The notes under the pieces: model-generated | The model's input: the letters and a program-made list of their open reading frames with translations, nothing else | Told to the model about the DNA's origin: nothing | The model's database searches: none | Program-made: the position numbers and the translations under genes | In this document: in pieces, positions 1-12,906 of the stretch | Numbering within the stretch: the first letter of the stretch is position 1 | Layout: every line of letters starts with the position of its first letter | Assembly (NCBI GenBank): GCA_964016875.1 | Contig: OZ024724.1 | Coordinates: 53,136,438-53,200,437 of the forward strand | DNA length: 64,000 nt | Origin: Fallopia convolvulus | Lineage: Eukaryota > Streptophyta > Magnoliopsida > Caryophyllales > Polygonaceae | Reading direction: 5' to 3'

Positions 1-1050
1 AAGTGTCACATACGACTATACGAGAAGAGCAAAACTAATCAATATAAAATGCATTAAAAGAGCAAGGTCCAACAATGAAGTTAAACTAAATATACCAATT
101 CAACCGTTCAAACAAATAAAGATAAATAAAATCACAGAATAAATAAGTTTTATTGCTTACTACTTAATTGTGATAATTCTTGAAGAACTCCAACAAATTT
201 ATCCAAACAAACAATGATAAACAATCACGCATGAAATGAAAATCAACCAGGACCATTGAATCTTAATTTGTTCTAGAATCTAGATTACATGTTCATTAAA
301 AAATAAATTTGAAAAAAAAAATGAATGGCCAGATTTTATGCCAAAAAAAAACAATATTTTTTCACACATTGTATAAAACATTTACACACTAGTTTTATTT
401 AGCTTGCGCAAATTAAATATGTTGTGTTACATGTGAGAATATTTTGTATCACATTTTACATATGCAAAGATTTAACATTGTATGATCAATTTTTTCTTCT
501 TCTTCCCCCTTTTTCATTTCGTCATTTTCTTCTTCTCACTCTCAATACCCCAAATTAGAACTTAGCATCTCCCTCGTCTCACATTCTCTCTTTCTAACAT
601 TTAATTTGTGAATTTGTTCGTGTTAAATACCAAAATAAAAATGGGTGCATTTGGAAAATGGGTCAAGATATTAATAGGATTTAAGAAATGGGGAGGTTCC
701 GATAGAAAGGTTTTTAGAGTAGAAAGTGAGAGTGAGTATAGTGCATTGGATTAGCAAGAATTAACGTTGGGATTTGATATTTCATTTTAGTTGGAATAGG
801 GTGTATATCACTAGAAAATATATCCTCCCCTGCATATCAGCCCACGTTCCTTTTTTATTGTTGTAAATGAATTTTCAATTTATTAAAAATTAACGAATCA
901 ATATCCATTTAAAAGCAAATCAATCAAGGAAAAATCAAGCTTTCAATTCGGGATAAATTGCTTGAATATAGCTATCAATTTATTTTAAAATTATTAAAAA
1001 GGAATGAATATAAAACTGAAATCAAATAAAAAACAAACCAGAAAATCATG
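1..1050. other. AT-rich intergenic DNA
   Basis: I see no gene, RNA or clear mobile element here. The stretch is rich in A/T runs, with a short pyrimidine-rich block near 490-600. Open frames in it are short and match nothing I recognise. Confidence 0.6.
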
Positions 1051-1055
1051 TAGAA

Positions 1056-4000
1056 TGTAACACCTCGACTTAACGTCGGAACATTACTAGGTAGTTTGAC
1101 CCTAACGGGTACTACCAGAACTAGTTTGACAACTAAACATCTGGACCTTGCAACTCGGGCACGACGAGAAAATGAATTTAAAAAATCCAACTATCATTTA
1201 TTAAAACATATCTGTAAAATGTCATGCAAGAGGTCCCAACAACTGAAATGAACCATAAACAACCTGACAACCCACATAAGTCGACAAAAAGAGAAAGCTT
1301 CCAAAAACTGTAACTAAGACTAAACCAGAACACCCAAACCACGCTAGCGCCTAATGACACGCGCGACAACGATCCGCTGCAGCATCTGGCCTAGGCTCCA
1401 ACACGGGACCTGTATGAGTACCTGGAACTAAAAAATAAATCCCCGAGGGGTCAGCTATTATCCTAGGCAAGCTAGATAACAAGCGGCAAAGGTAAGACGT
1501 TTGAAAACAACAATTAGCCAACAACATAACCTTTAACAAGTGAATTGAACAAAACAGATTAGGCCAACACACATTTCCACAACATAGAAAATAGGTGAAA
1601 GGAGAGGCAAGAAGACATCTCAAACTAACAAGCACAAAAGTAAAGTATTCGTAATAATAATCAACACTTCGACATTCAACAAATAAAGGGAAATACAACG
1701 AAACAAGCAATTCATCAAGCGTAGCAAGAATTCACAAGGTCGAAAACCAACTAAATAATCACACACACGCACAAAACAAAACCATTCACAATCCTATTGG
1801 GAAATGCCATTCTCCCTTCCACCACCGCATTCCCATCTACGGCGCTAACTCCCTGCGCCCGAGTGCAGAAGCAGGCCCTCCCACTTTCCATATGCGTCAT
1901 CCTTCCAACCCCTGGTCAAGCCTCCACTGGAGCACTTGCCAAAAACAAACAATCAATTTTTATTTTTAAAGGGGCTCGACCGACACACGACCATGGCTAG
2001 ACGCCTCTTCGTCACCGACAATTATCGCACATGATCTTGCCGGTTACGCTGCCAGCACAGAGAAAGCGATAGTATTTCGTTTACGAGAAAACGTTTGAAA
2101 TGGAAAGCGCATCACATCATGAATGAAAACATTTCACATTGAAAACATACATCCGGGACTAACTCCCAAAACCAATCTCACAATCACGGCATGAAATCTA
2201 ACAAGACTAGAATAAAGCCGAGCAAGTCGAGAACGACTTACCTGGAAGGCGATCTTCGAAAGAAGTAAGAAACGCGTCGATACTAAAGACCTACGATTAA
2301 TAACGTTCACGATTAACCGACTAACTACGAGAAGTAACTTTCGATTCTAGGCATACATAAATATGGTGGCCTAATTAAGAGCAAATCATCATGATTCAAG
2401 GAGGCATCCAACAAGTGCGGTTTGACTTGATTTTAGTATTTTCAAACAAATTTTAGACGTGACGAACTCACGGACCAACATCGATTTTTCTCAATAATTA
2501 ATAATTCCTTAACTTGAGGCATCCAATTCGAAGTCTAAGTTCACAATTAAACCCTAATCCACTACTCACATTAAAGATCAATCCAAACGGAATTAAATTC
2601 CCAACAAGTTTAGATCACGCAAATACAACCATCCGATCTCATTCGAGTATAACAAATATTCCAACTATTTTATGACGCCAAACTCCAAAATAACACCTAA
2701 TCAAAACAAAACGAGACATACCCACTACTTCTAATTCAATCCTTAAACCACTATTTGCATTCCGAGAATGGTCAAGCAACACAGGTTCATATTACACATC
2801 CTACCAATACTTAATGTTAGAATTGAGCCATAAAACATGATTGAACCAACCAACACAACATGGAGTTTTGCACGAAAGAAGGAAATGCTAAAGGATCAAA
2901 TATACTCTTCAATTAATACAACTCAGTCCTACAGCTAGAATGTGAAACAACAACCAACAATATATAACCAAAACGAAATCTGAAATCCGTTTAAAATCAG
3001 GGTCCGACCTGCAACGGCTCAACAAAATTGAGACCCGAATTCCAAATTAAGGGCCTTGCTTGTGTTTTCCCTTGACAACGGAACCAAAATCAGACCTAAC
3101 CTCCGCTGCTCACGAACAAGGCCGAGTTGGGTCTCTTCCGATCGAAGCTCCACTCTTAGAAACAAGATCGGCGGCTAGTTCACTCTAAGGTGAGATTACG
3201 GCAGGGCACAACCGATGCTTCTTCAAGTCGTCGTTGGCGCCTACGACCCAACTGGATCGAATTGAGCGGGTCTGCTTGCAAGGCAACCAAAATCAGAAGG
3301 GCAACGAGCAGCAACGAGCAACAACGAGCAAAATGATGAGGCAGAAGAAGGGGAAGGCGACTAGAACCTTACCGGCGGCGTGAATGCGATCGACTAGGCG
3401 AGGACGGAGCCACGGACCCACGCAATAGGACGACCGGAGTTTGACGCCGTAGTGCAGCAATGGCCTATCATCTTCGATTGATCTGAAGCCTGACCACGAC
3501 GACGACCCGAAGCGAACTGGTGACGACGAGAATTAGTGTGACGCCGGTAGATGCGGGCTATGCCGGTGTCGACACGAGCTTGGACCAGGTCGGCGAGGTC
3601 ATTCCTGGGCTGAGCTTCCCGTTGACTCCACACCCTCGAAGGCCCAACTGAAGACGCCAATGAATGACGATGCTGCGAACGAAATATGACGACCCCAATT
3701 CTTCTACTTGTGATGGCAACGGGGACACTTCTGATCCTTCTCTGCTGGTGTGAAAGGGCGAGCGGCGCACAACAAGAGAAGGGATTGAGAGGTGAGAAGG
3801 TGAGGCGAAAAGAGGGAGATGGGTTCTCGTTGAGTTCTGGTTGAGCGGCGCACAAATTAGGGTAGGAGAAAGTGGAAGGTGAGGGAGTAAAAGGGAAAGA
3901 ATGGGTCCCAAAGGGAATGAACGGGTTCGGGTTTTGCCACTCTATACTTTGGGGCTTTTGGCCCAACTTAAAGAATAAAAAGGGTAAATTAATTAAACAG

Positions 4001-4059
4001 ATAGGATTTTGAACGAAATTAGGTTATCACGTTTGCGAACGGAAACCTCGGATCTTACA
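1056..4059 (-). mobile_element. Candidate solo LTR of a Gypsy (Tekay/Del-like) retrotransposon
   Basis: The 3,004-bp segment begins TGTAACACCTCG and ends ATCTTACA, so it has the TG..CA termini of an LTR. It is flanked by a perfect 5-bp direct repeat, TAGAA (1051-1055 and 4060-4064), the expected target-site duplication size for Gypsy. On the minus strand it starts TGTAAGATCC and finishes GGTGTTACA, end motifs I associate with long Tekay/Del chromovirus LTRs. I see no second copy of either end inside it and no gag or pol, so it is better explained as a solo LTR than a complete element. GC-rich open frames near 3394-3966 match no protein and fit untranslated LTR sequence. The family name is inference. 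Confidence 0.6.
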
Positions 4060-4129
4060 TAGAATCCATTGGTTAAGATTTTATTTTCCATAAAAAATTC
4101 ACAAGTTCTATTAAAGTAGACATCAAATT

Positions 4130-5215
4130 ATTTTAAAATTATTAATAAGGAATGAATTGAACCAGTGAATATATGTAGTCTTATTGATGAATATCATTTC
4201 ACATATATATAGTTATTATTTCACAATAACATAAGTGAATATCGTTGTTTGAAATAATGAATATTAATCATTTATTAAGTGAATATGATAAAAAAAAACT
4301 CATATGAATATTAATGCGTGACAAATGAATATTAAAATGATGTGAAAAGAATATATGTAGTATGTACAATGAATATCTAAAAACATATAAAATGTAGTAG
4401 TATGTGCATCAATCAACTTTCTTTCTCTTTTTAAGCTTCTCTTCCTCAATTTCTAATAAAATATACTCTCAGTCTTGAACAAACACTTTGAGTAATGTTA
4501 GTATCTTCTCCTACCAGTACCAATGCTAGAGAATCTGATTTCTCTTCTTCAACAATCTTCTTGTATGAGCTGTTTTAATGTATAAAATAATAAATATCAA
4601 TTTTGACAAAAAGAAATATTAATGTGATAGATAATGAATATCAATGACTACTTGATACTAATTCACAAATTTCACATAATAAACCGAAAACAACCATCGA
4701 TATCAATGAATATCATAATATCAATGACCACATAATAAACCAATTTTAAAGTATGAATATCAATGCACATTTTAGTGAATATATCAATTAATCTCAATGC
4801 ATAAAATCAGATCAACCGAATTAATATAAACTAAGTGAATAAAATATTATAAATCAGTTTGCAAATGTGAATGCCTAATATAAACTTTAAAGAATATCTT
4901 TTTTACTCTTAGTGAATATCATACTTAATATCAATGAATATCGTCAGTGCAAATGAAGTAAAGCCAAAAACTTAATAGAGAATACCACGTAACAAACCAT
5001 TACTCAAAACAGTGAATATCAAAAACTCAATAGAGAATATCGACACACACATAAATGAATACCATAATTAATCTCTAAGAATATCATCAGTAAATACGTA
5101 AAGTCAGAAACTAGAAAGTGAATATCACATAATTAACCATATTTTAAAGATGAATACAAATGTATCTTTTAATGAATATCATCATCAACATTAAAATCTA
5201 TTAAACTGAATATGA
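4130..5215. repeat. Field of dispersed TGAATATCA-like motifs
   Basis: Variants of (G/A)TGAATATCA recur many times at irregular spacing over about 1.1 kb, for example near 4186, 4231, 4631, 4741, 4931, 5018 and 5172. They are separated by unrelated AT-rich sequence, so this is not a clean tandem satellite. No ORF or element boundary is visible. It could be a decayed minisatellite or part of an old non-autonomous element. Confidence 0.5.
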
Positions 5216-5745
5216 AATTCAAAGTTATACAAGACGTGATTACAGAACATTATAGAACGCATTGTAGCAAATCGGAAAAAGTAATCTCCATTTGGCTGAT
5301 TAGAATAATAACATACAATCAATCCTTTCAAAAAAACAAAACGAGAATCAACATACCTTTCACATGCTTTCTTCTTTTGGAACTCTTCCCCTGTTTTGTA
5401 GACACACGTTTCAAAATCAAACACAACAAGCCTGAGTCGCTTCTTCAATGGATATCGACAGAAAACCAAAATCAAACCCTAAATAAATCCACCAAACCAT
5501 AAAATCGAAATTGAACTAAATGGAATTAGAATCAATTTACATACCTTGCAAATTCCAACACAAAACTTCGTCGAATCGACAATGGCAACAAGTTGTGCAA
5601 AAACACTAAAATCAAAAACATGAAATTGGTTTCTGTGAGTTTATAGTACAAATCACAAACTGAGCACATAAAAAAAGACTGAAAATAGTAGAATAAAGGA
5701 TGCAATTCTTGATTATTCAATTGAAATTCAAAAACCTGTATAGAA
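5216..5745. other. AT-rich intergenic DNA
   Basis: The only open frames are short, overlap on both strands and have no family resemblance. I see nothing else in this stretch. Confidence 0.5.
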
Positions 5746-5759
5746 TTGGTGTAATAATT

Positions 5760-8630
5760 GTGGTTTTCAGGATATTTTTGAACTTTTCTCGGATATCCTT
5801 TAAACCTCTTTGTCCGTTTTAACGCTTAATCCAATATTTATGTTGGAGATTAAATCCTAGAAAATTCTTGGTGATATCCTAAAATCACAAAGAAATGATT
5901 TTATGGATCGGTGTGAATTCTAGGATTTTTCAGTGGAAAAAGAATATTTATTGGATAAGCTGTCTTTTTAATTAAGTATTGTAAAGGTTTTAAAATACGA
6001 AACGGAAACCTAAAAAATTGAAGGTAGCAAGATAAAATCACGGAAAACTATTTTTATTGGTCTACATAATTTACGGGACGTTTTGTATTTAGTAAGTTTT
6101 TCCATCCGAGATATATAATTTTACCGCTTTAACGGAATTCCGTTCCGAGACGGGTTTTGTTTTAAAACCAATCTCTTCTATGCCTTAATTAGGAAGGAAC
6201 CAAAGAGATAGATATGGGAGAGGGGCTCGCAGCTTTGTACACAACAAAACAGAGGAGGAAAGAGCGAGAGGACGAAGGGCGACGGACCGGCGATCGGATC
6301 TCTTCACCGCTGCATATCCCCGCCTTTCCCAGCCACCTCTCCATCCTCACCTTCCACCTCATCTTCTTCTTTTTTTGGGTCGAACCACCTCATCTTCTTC
6401 TTCCTCCCTTTGGGCTGCTGTAAAAGAGGAACCAGAACCATTGAAAAAATCAGGCGGAGCGACGTACTCGGGAGGAAAGAGTTCATCACCGCCAGCTATC
6501 TTCTTGCCTCGCCGCGCGACGTCGCTGGCGATCGCTAGCTCCTCCGACCACCACCCACCATGAGAGCCACCACCGGGCAATACTCAGCCATCCTTGGGCT
6601 TGGGGATTGAGCCATTATTCAGCCAAACGAGCCATGGACTCAAGTGAAGGTATTTACGATCGAAATTAATTAGCGGGTTAGTTGCGGAGCCACCGTAACG
6701 TTCTTTCCGTTCAGCTTTGCTAATTAAATTTATGGTTTTTATAATCTTGACGTTGATACGGTCCCACAGGTTCAAACCGCTCGTGAAACGGACGTCTGGA
6801 TCTTCAGTTATAGCGAATACAAGTTTTGACATCGATTGGCAGGTAAAGGACTTCGGATAATTACTCAGGATTTGTTGTTAATCCGTTTGATCCGAGATTT
6901 GGTCACCTTTAAGAACTGTTACTGAGGAACAATTTTTATTTATAAAATTGTTTCAAAAGTGAAGCGAATAATTAGTTATAATTTCGCCAAGATGGCTCCT
7001 TAAAGCATGATAACTAAGGATTATTTATGAATCGATATTCAGAAATCGAATCGTTTATCGATTAGAAAGTTGTAGGAGTTGAGAATACAACTAAGAAGTG
7101 TTTTTGTGAGCTCGTTGTTGAGAAATCTTTTTGTTATATTTGGCAGAAGGGTGATAAAGATTTCTGTTGAAATCGCTAAGAACGTTGAGCATGCCTTCTA
7201 AGGCAAGTGGACGGTTCTCTCTTGCACTATTGTTATTAAATGAGGAATTGAATCCCATTTAATATTTGTGTTGGGAACAACTTGTGTGCTTAATAAAATA
7301 TGATAGGTTGTTGTATTTGTTAGAAATAATGACCATGTTGTTTATTCAGTTTCGCGTTAGAATTGGATTTAGGTACGTTGTGTGTGACCTTGTATGTTGT
7401 CTCATGCTGAGACATTGTTGTGAAATAAGTTAGTTTAAGGGGTAGGAGCCGAGTCTCCGATGACCTCTTTATAACACAGTCTATATTGGGAGGTTTAGTC
7501 CGCTATCATATCCCAATATTCGGGTCATGACTCATACCTAACTCAACGCTGGAGGAGGTGTTTATGCACTCTAGCTAAGTGCAAATTGGTACTAGGTGTT
7601 CGTCAATGATCATGGATTTCATCCCTCTCATCTTGACGTCTCCATGTACATGTGGATTCTCGGCGGTTTAAGCCGATTAAAAGTTACCAACATATTTGTG
7701 AAAAGTTTCGAAAGTAATATAATATAAGTGTGTTAGGCACATTAATGTACCCGGATGGTTAGTCTATTCGATAACCATTCTTGCTCCCGGTTATGAATGA
7801 TTTTTAATCAAACTTTAATTAAGTCAATCTGATTAGTCGACAGAGGCTTTTCAAAATGTTATGTGATTAATATGAGTTCCCAACAATTGTTTATGCTTCT
7901 TAAAGAAACCACAAGCCGTGGTGTTCTCTCTCTTGAATATGCAAGCCTCCTTCTTATTCTCTATAAGACTGCTAATTGTTGGATCATAATCCGAGTCTAA
8001 TTGGATTTTGATGCCAATATGTTTAGTCACAACCATAAGAACCAAGTTAGTTCCTCCACTTGCATAGTCTTTCAATAGACTAACCCGTCCATCTTCTTCT
8101 TTTTCTTATATATGATCGGCTGGTGTCCACCGTTGGTATACGACACATCAGGCTCTGCTTGGAAATTGATTCAAGAGGTAGATCCAGAGGTTTGAAGTTT
8201 CAGAAGTTGAAGAAAGGTTTCCAATGGCTATATTCAAAAGTGAAGTTCTTGGTTAAGTTGCTGCAAAGCAAGGTGTGAAAGCAGTTAAAAACTTAAGGAA
8301 AACTTTTTAAAGACTTTGTTCAAATAGAAGGTTGTTTTATTTATTTATTCTTTTTAAGTTAAGGCTTCTATAAGACCTTTTATTCTTTTTTCCGCTGTGA
8401 AGATTTACTTAATTTTGTTAGGTTTTAAATGGTTTCTTTTACCTTGTCCTAGTATGTTCAGTCAGGTTAAAGCCTTGGGTAACTCTGGTTTAGTCCTAAT
8501 CGGGGTTATTGGCGGTAATACCTCCAAGGTAAGTAAGGGGGTATTACGATTGGTGAATCGTACATCAAGAGTAGAAATAGCGAAAGAGAAAGTGGTAGAC
8601 GAGATGTCGAGAGAGATATGAAAGAGAAAG
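5760..8630 (+). mobile_element. Degraded LTR-like non-coding region, possibly Gypsy
   Basis: The stretch is non-coding but patterned like a long plant Gypsy LTR. An AT-rich part is followed near 6180-6560 by a GC-rich leader with GAGAGGACGAAGG-type sequence, then a long tail with no ORF. A block near 8505-8560 (GGTAATACCTCCAAGG ... GGGGGTATTACG) resembles an LTR end. I could not find matched termini or a target-site duplication, so boundaries and identity are tentative. The small open frames at 6214-6580 overlap in several phases and look non-genic. Confidence 0.3.
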
Positions 8631-9397
8631 TGGTAGATTTCTTTTTTAACTAAACCATAAAAAAATTGAGAATATCCTTCAAATTGTAAATTATTGAGAC
8701 GTGTTATGCTGAAACTTGTGTGTTGTGTAACTTTGACACTTAAATCTGGAACATTTAATAATATCCATCTAATGATCTATATTCACCCACACTTTCCACC
8801 TTAAAAGCCTTTCTACCAGAACTTAATACTTAAGAAGCCTACACAAAAAAGATAACTAGAGTAAAAAAGAAATGAGAGAGAAAAAAGGGGAAAGAAAAAT
8901 ATGGCGGATAAGAGAAAAAAGGAAATAGGAAAATGATGAGGTGGGTCAGACAAAAAAATGATAGAGAGAAGAGAATTTTATTCCCAATGTAGCTTGTTTT
9001 TTGGTTTTAATTCTCAAAATAGGCTGGTTCTTAAAAAAAATTCGGGCGTAGGCTGGTTGTGGAGGTTTGGAGAAAAGTCGTTGTCTTGAACATCAACTTT
9101 CCAACAAAATAAAATAACATAGCGACTTCATGGTTAATTTTATTTTTTTTATTTTCCACTAAAGTCGTTGTTCTTAACAGAGACTTTGGCTTTTTTAATA
9201 ACAAAAACAATTTTTTGTCGGGAGCAATTTCGCGGTCTGACACAACGACTTTGTGAGAAGAAATTTATTTTCTTTTTTTTTTTAATGAACTTTGATCAAA
9301 GTCTCTCAATCGGCGAATTTGTTGTTTTAAAAAAAACTCAACCTAAACCTACATTAATTTTTTATATCATACATAAGAGAATGGGGGTTTTAAAAAA

Positions 9398-10377
9398 GGG
9401 AAAATTGCATATAACCACCCTTTATTTTATCATTGTTGCAATTAACCACCCTTTGTTTAATTTCTATAGATAACCACCCTTTATTTACAATTTTGTGCAA
9501 TTAACCACCCATTAACAGATCTCGTTACTCTCCTATTAAAAAAGTGAATGTCCCTATTACCCTTCTTCTTTAAGAGGTTTCCTCTCCATTCTCATGTCAT
9601 TATCGGTTTCTCCATCCAAGTTTCACCTAATTTGCACAAAGCATTTCGGTAATAGGTCCGACAACAATCATACGACGACAAAATCTTGAAGTTGGAATGC
9701 TCTTTTGGCCAATTTTTATCGATATATGTTTTAGATTTGTTTGTTGCCTTATTTGAGGGGGTTAAAGTGAGCATTGCAGAAATTTGATTTTCTGGGTGCC
9801 TTTTATGTGTATTTTGGGTTGTTTTTGTTGTCAATGATGGATTTTGATTGCTTTTACGAATTGGTTTTTCCTGGCTGCTATTTTGAAGTTTAGTGGTTGA
9901 TTTTGGCTAGTTTTCAGAGTCAGATTTGACGGTTTATGGACTGGTTTCTGATGGCTACAATTTTGAAGGTTTAAGGGTTGATTTTGGCTAGTTTGTAGAG
10001 TGATTTTTGATGGTTTACGAACTGGTTTTTGCTGCTTGCATTATTCAAGGTTTAGGGATGATTTTGGATAGTTTGTAGAGTGATTTTGGTAGTTTTAAAG
10101 GTTATGTCGGCTGCAATTCTCACAATAAAAACCCTAACTCTATCACCATAGTTAATCATCAAATTTATCAATTGTAAGCCCAAATTACCTTGGTTTCTCA
10201 ACCTCGTCCCCTTGGTGATTCCTTTCTATTTTTTACAAATAAAATTAAAAACATTATTCACTTTTTTAACAAGAGAGTAACGTGATCCGTTAATAGGTGG
10301 TTAAATTCACAAAATTATATATAAAGTGTGGTTATTTGTAGAAAAATAAATAAAGGGTGGTTATATGCAATTTACCC
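9398..10377. mobile_element. Non-autonomous MULE-like element nested in the outer TIR element
   Basis: The ends are inverted repeats of roughly 130-150 bp. The left begins GGGAAAATTGCATATAACCA and the right reads as the reverse complement of GGGTAAATTGCATATAACCA. A perfect 9-bp direct repeat, TTTAAAAAA (9389-9397 and 10378-10386), flanks the 980-bp element, matching the 9-bp duplication of Mutator-like transposons. The AT composition of that site makes chance agreement somewhat likelier. The interior has no transposase and contains an 80-bp minisatellite (9861-10100). Confidence 0.75.
9861..10100. repeat. Three-copy ~80-bp minisatellite
   Basis: Three imperfect head-to-tail units start near 9861, 9941 and 10022. 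Each contains CTGGTTT..., a TGATTTTGG(A/C)TAGTTT core and a TTTAGGG-like segment. They form most of the interior of the nested MULE-like element. Confidence 0.65.
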
Positions 10378-10719
10378 TTTAAAAAATGAGTTCAAAAAAA
10401 TGGGTTTACATAGAATAGACTTAAAGTGTTTTTTAAATGGGTTTAAACTTTGGTTGAAATTTAAAAAGAAAAATAAAAGAAATTGGAATTATCTTTAGAT
10501 TTTTTAACCAAGTCGTTGTTATGTTTGGTAAAACTTAAAAAAGATTAAACCTGAAGTCGTTGTGTTATTTAGACTTTTGTTGGGAAAGTCTGATCCAAAT
10601 AGCAATTTTGCTCCAAACCTCCACAACCAGTCTATCCTTACAATTCTTTTAACAGCTAGCCTATTTCAAAAACTAAAACCCAAAAAAGCCTACATCGGAA
10701 AAAAAATCGAGAAAAGAAG

Positions 10720-12360
10720 ATGGAAAAGGATGAAAGAAGGGTTATGTGACTTGTGTCCCACATCAAAATACATGAAAAGGGTAAAGAAGAGTTTTATTCA
10801 TAAAAAGTCCAAGTGTGTTGATAACATATATATAACTCTTTTATTAATTTAAATAGGCTTGGGTTATTGGCTTTTACAAGTATTATCGGGTGATTTGCAA
10901 TCCGGAGGATTAACCCGTAATTCAACCCATGACTCTAACAATACCATAATGCACGTGATTGAGCTTAAAGTCTATCCCACAATCACATGAAGTTTGTAAC
11001 TTCTGATTGTGTATGCATATTCTATATAATCTGCATAAAAGTTTGGTCTGAACTCCGGATCACTCCGGATATACATCGTGTTTTTTACACTGTTTGAGCC
11101 CTACCTTTGTACTAGTGATTTCTCTAATAATTACAATTGATTCTTGGCTGGTTGAACATCTTTTGTATGAACAAAAAAGTCTTTATACTACCCAATGTAA
11201 ATCACCCTGTGTGCAGATATCGCAATTCTTTCATAATCAGTAAGTTCACCACTATCTTCATCATCCCCTTGTTCCTCGTTTCCTTCATTTTCTTCGTCAT
11301 CATCTTCACTGCCATGAACTTCACTGCCATCATCTTCACTATCATCCTCTTCTCGGACTCTTGATCGCCTCATCTCTTATCTGCTTCGCTTCAATGTTGG
11401 CCATTTAATGTCGTGAACATCATCCCTATTTACTACTTGTTGTTGAGTTGTTTGAAAGTCAATATCATCCCCAACCTCTTCAGTAATCAAACGAGGAAGT
11501 CCTTTTGCGACTTTTCGATTAAAGATATAGTCGAAAACCATTGTAAACTGAGTAATAACAAGGACACAATCTTGCCAAATAATATAAAGAATATCTTCAA
11601 TCAAGTACATATATAACACACAAGACGAACGTGGCAATGCTTGTTAGGAGTAGTACACGAGATTCCATTTCAAGAATCAATGTCGAGCTTTAACGAATCT
11701 TCAAGATTATCATAAGCGAGAATAGAAATCTATAACGACTGAGTTTGGTAAATTAAAAAGTTTTTTTGATAGCTATAATGACTACGAAAATACCTCATCA
11801 ATCTCTCTCAGACAAAACTTGCAAAGAAAGACACAACAGAGAAGGGTGGGGCGCGGGAAGAAAAAGTCGAAGAGGTGATAATCAATAATATTACTTGTTT
11901 TAGTTTCTGTCTCATCTTTGCTTTTAGTTGCCTGGTTTGTTTTCTATGCTCTGTGGTCTCATCCGGTCTGTTGGGCGGTCCCCCTCTACATTTAGCCCCC
12001 GGGGGGGTATCTTGACCCTTAGACTTCGCATGAGGAAAGCTTGTCGTTAAAATTTTATATTCCGGTCAAATTATTTTAAATAATGAATTTTTTAATATTA
12101 ATTATATACTCTATTTATTATATATTATATGTATTGATTCAAATGAAATAACCTTATTATGTGATTAGAAATGAATATGGGTTATCTGATTAAAAAAATA
12201 TTAATTAATTTTTTTAAAGTCTTTTAACATTTGTAAAATGATATAAATCGAGTATGAACATATGACCATAAAACATGAACATGCAATATCAATATTTGAA
12301 CGTATTTATATTATATGTGAAGTATGCTAAATTTTCTAAAGTTAAAAGATGGTTGTCGGT
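10720..12360. other. Intergenic DNA with unrecognised minus-strand ORFs
   Basis: Two adjacent minus-strand frames lie at 11377-11637 and 11188-11373. The first includes residues resembling an ordinary soluble protein; the second is very acidic with runs of D and E. They could be remains of one gene or of a transposase, but no family is recognisable and there is no clear start or splice structure. The remainder is AT-rich and featureless to me. Confidence 0.3.
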
Positions 12361-12669
12361 TTTCGTAGTTGTCTACTAACCAAATAGGGTTTGCATGCAA
12401 TCGTTTTAATATGTTTGCTTTATCTTGTTGAAGGAAGTCGATCCTTGTAGATCCAATGGATAATCAAGGCATGACGAGTAGATCCAATGAAGGATAGTCT
12501 CGTGGGTGTAGGCCACGAAGGCAATCACCATCGATCCCTTATTCATGTTAAGTAATTCGACTTGGATACAAGACTACGAGTCACGGGATGAGATCCCGCT
12601 TTCCTTCAACGTATATTGCCCCTATTCCATGCCAAGGGTTGTGCAATACCGTTGTGGGATAAAACGTAA

Positions 12670-12906
12670 CTAAATGAACCAATGGAAGTGTTGGCAAGAC
12701 ACAACCATTGAAGACAAGCATACCTTGTTCGAGTCCATCGATTCCTCTTCGCTCTTCACTTGAACGAAGTCATCTTCCATCGACGTTTGGGGTTCGTCCT
12801 TCACTTGAACATACTGCCCATACAACGCCTCTTGAGGTTCTTTCCTTGATGTAGAAGATCCATCCATGATGCCCACGAAGTGCTTGAACCACTTGTGAAT
12901 TCCCAC
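12670..12906 (-). CDS. Short acidic ORF in repeat copy A, unrecognised
   Basis: The frame encodes 78 residues and matches no family I know. A second Met at residue 14 aligns with the start of the copy-B ORF. Shared features are SRKEPQ, the motif VKDEPQ, a VKSEEE block and an MDSNK end, with no frame break between the two copies. The two V-K-x-E motifs fit the SUMO consensus, which is inference only. After the MDSNK codons the DNA reads AAG then GTATGC, a plausible 5' splice site at 12723/12724. The matching acceptor in this copy reads ACAAC instead of ACAGC, so the intron seen in copy B would not have its AG here. Confidence 0.35.
   Translation of the reverse strand: MGIHKWFKHFVGIMDGSSTSRKEPQEALYGQYVQVKDEPQTSMEDDFVQVKSEEESMDSNKVCLSSMVVSCQHFHWFI

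Larger units (their letters stand above)
8975..10707. mobile_element. Outer TIR element (MITE/MULE-like), split by a nested element
   Basis: About 165 bp at the left (8975 to ~9140) recurs as a diverged reverse complement at the right (~10545 to 10707). Both arms share GGTTGTGGAGGTTTGGAG and the run AATAGGCT. A motif AAGTCGTTGT recurs in both orientations (near 9074, 9162, 9243, 10511 and 10555). The arms flank the separate element at 9398-10377, which explains their wide spacing. No transposase is encoded. Flanking purine tracts look alike but do not give a clean target-site duplication, so the superfamily is uncertain. Confidence 0.55.

Noticed and set aside
3394..3966. GC-rich open frame on the minus strand
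   Set aside because: It lies within the solo LTR, overlaps another open phase and matches no protein. It is best read as LTR leader sequence.
4130..5215. CRISPR-like array
   Set aside because: The motif is too short and too irregularly spaced, and the genome is a plant nucleus.
6214..6580. Several overlapping small frames on both strands
   Set aside because: Multiple phases are open at once because of low-complexity GC-rich sequence. There is no family signal or splice structure.
11188..11637. Two minus-strand frames resembling a transposase or host gene
   Set aside because: No motif could be named, and the acidic run alone is not evidence of a family. Kept only as a low-confidence note.
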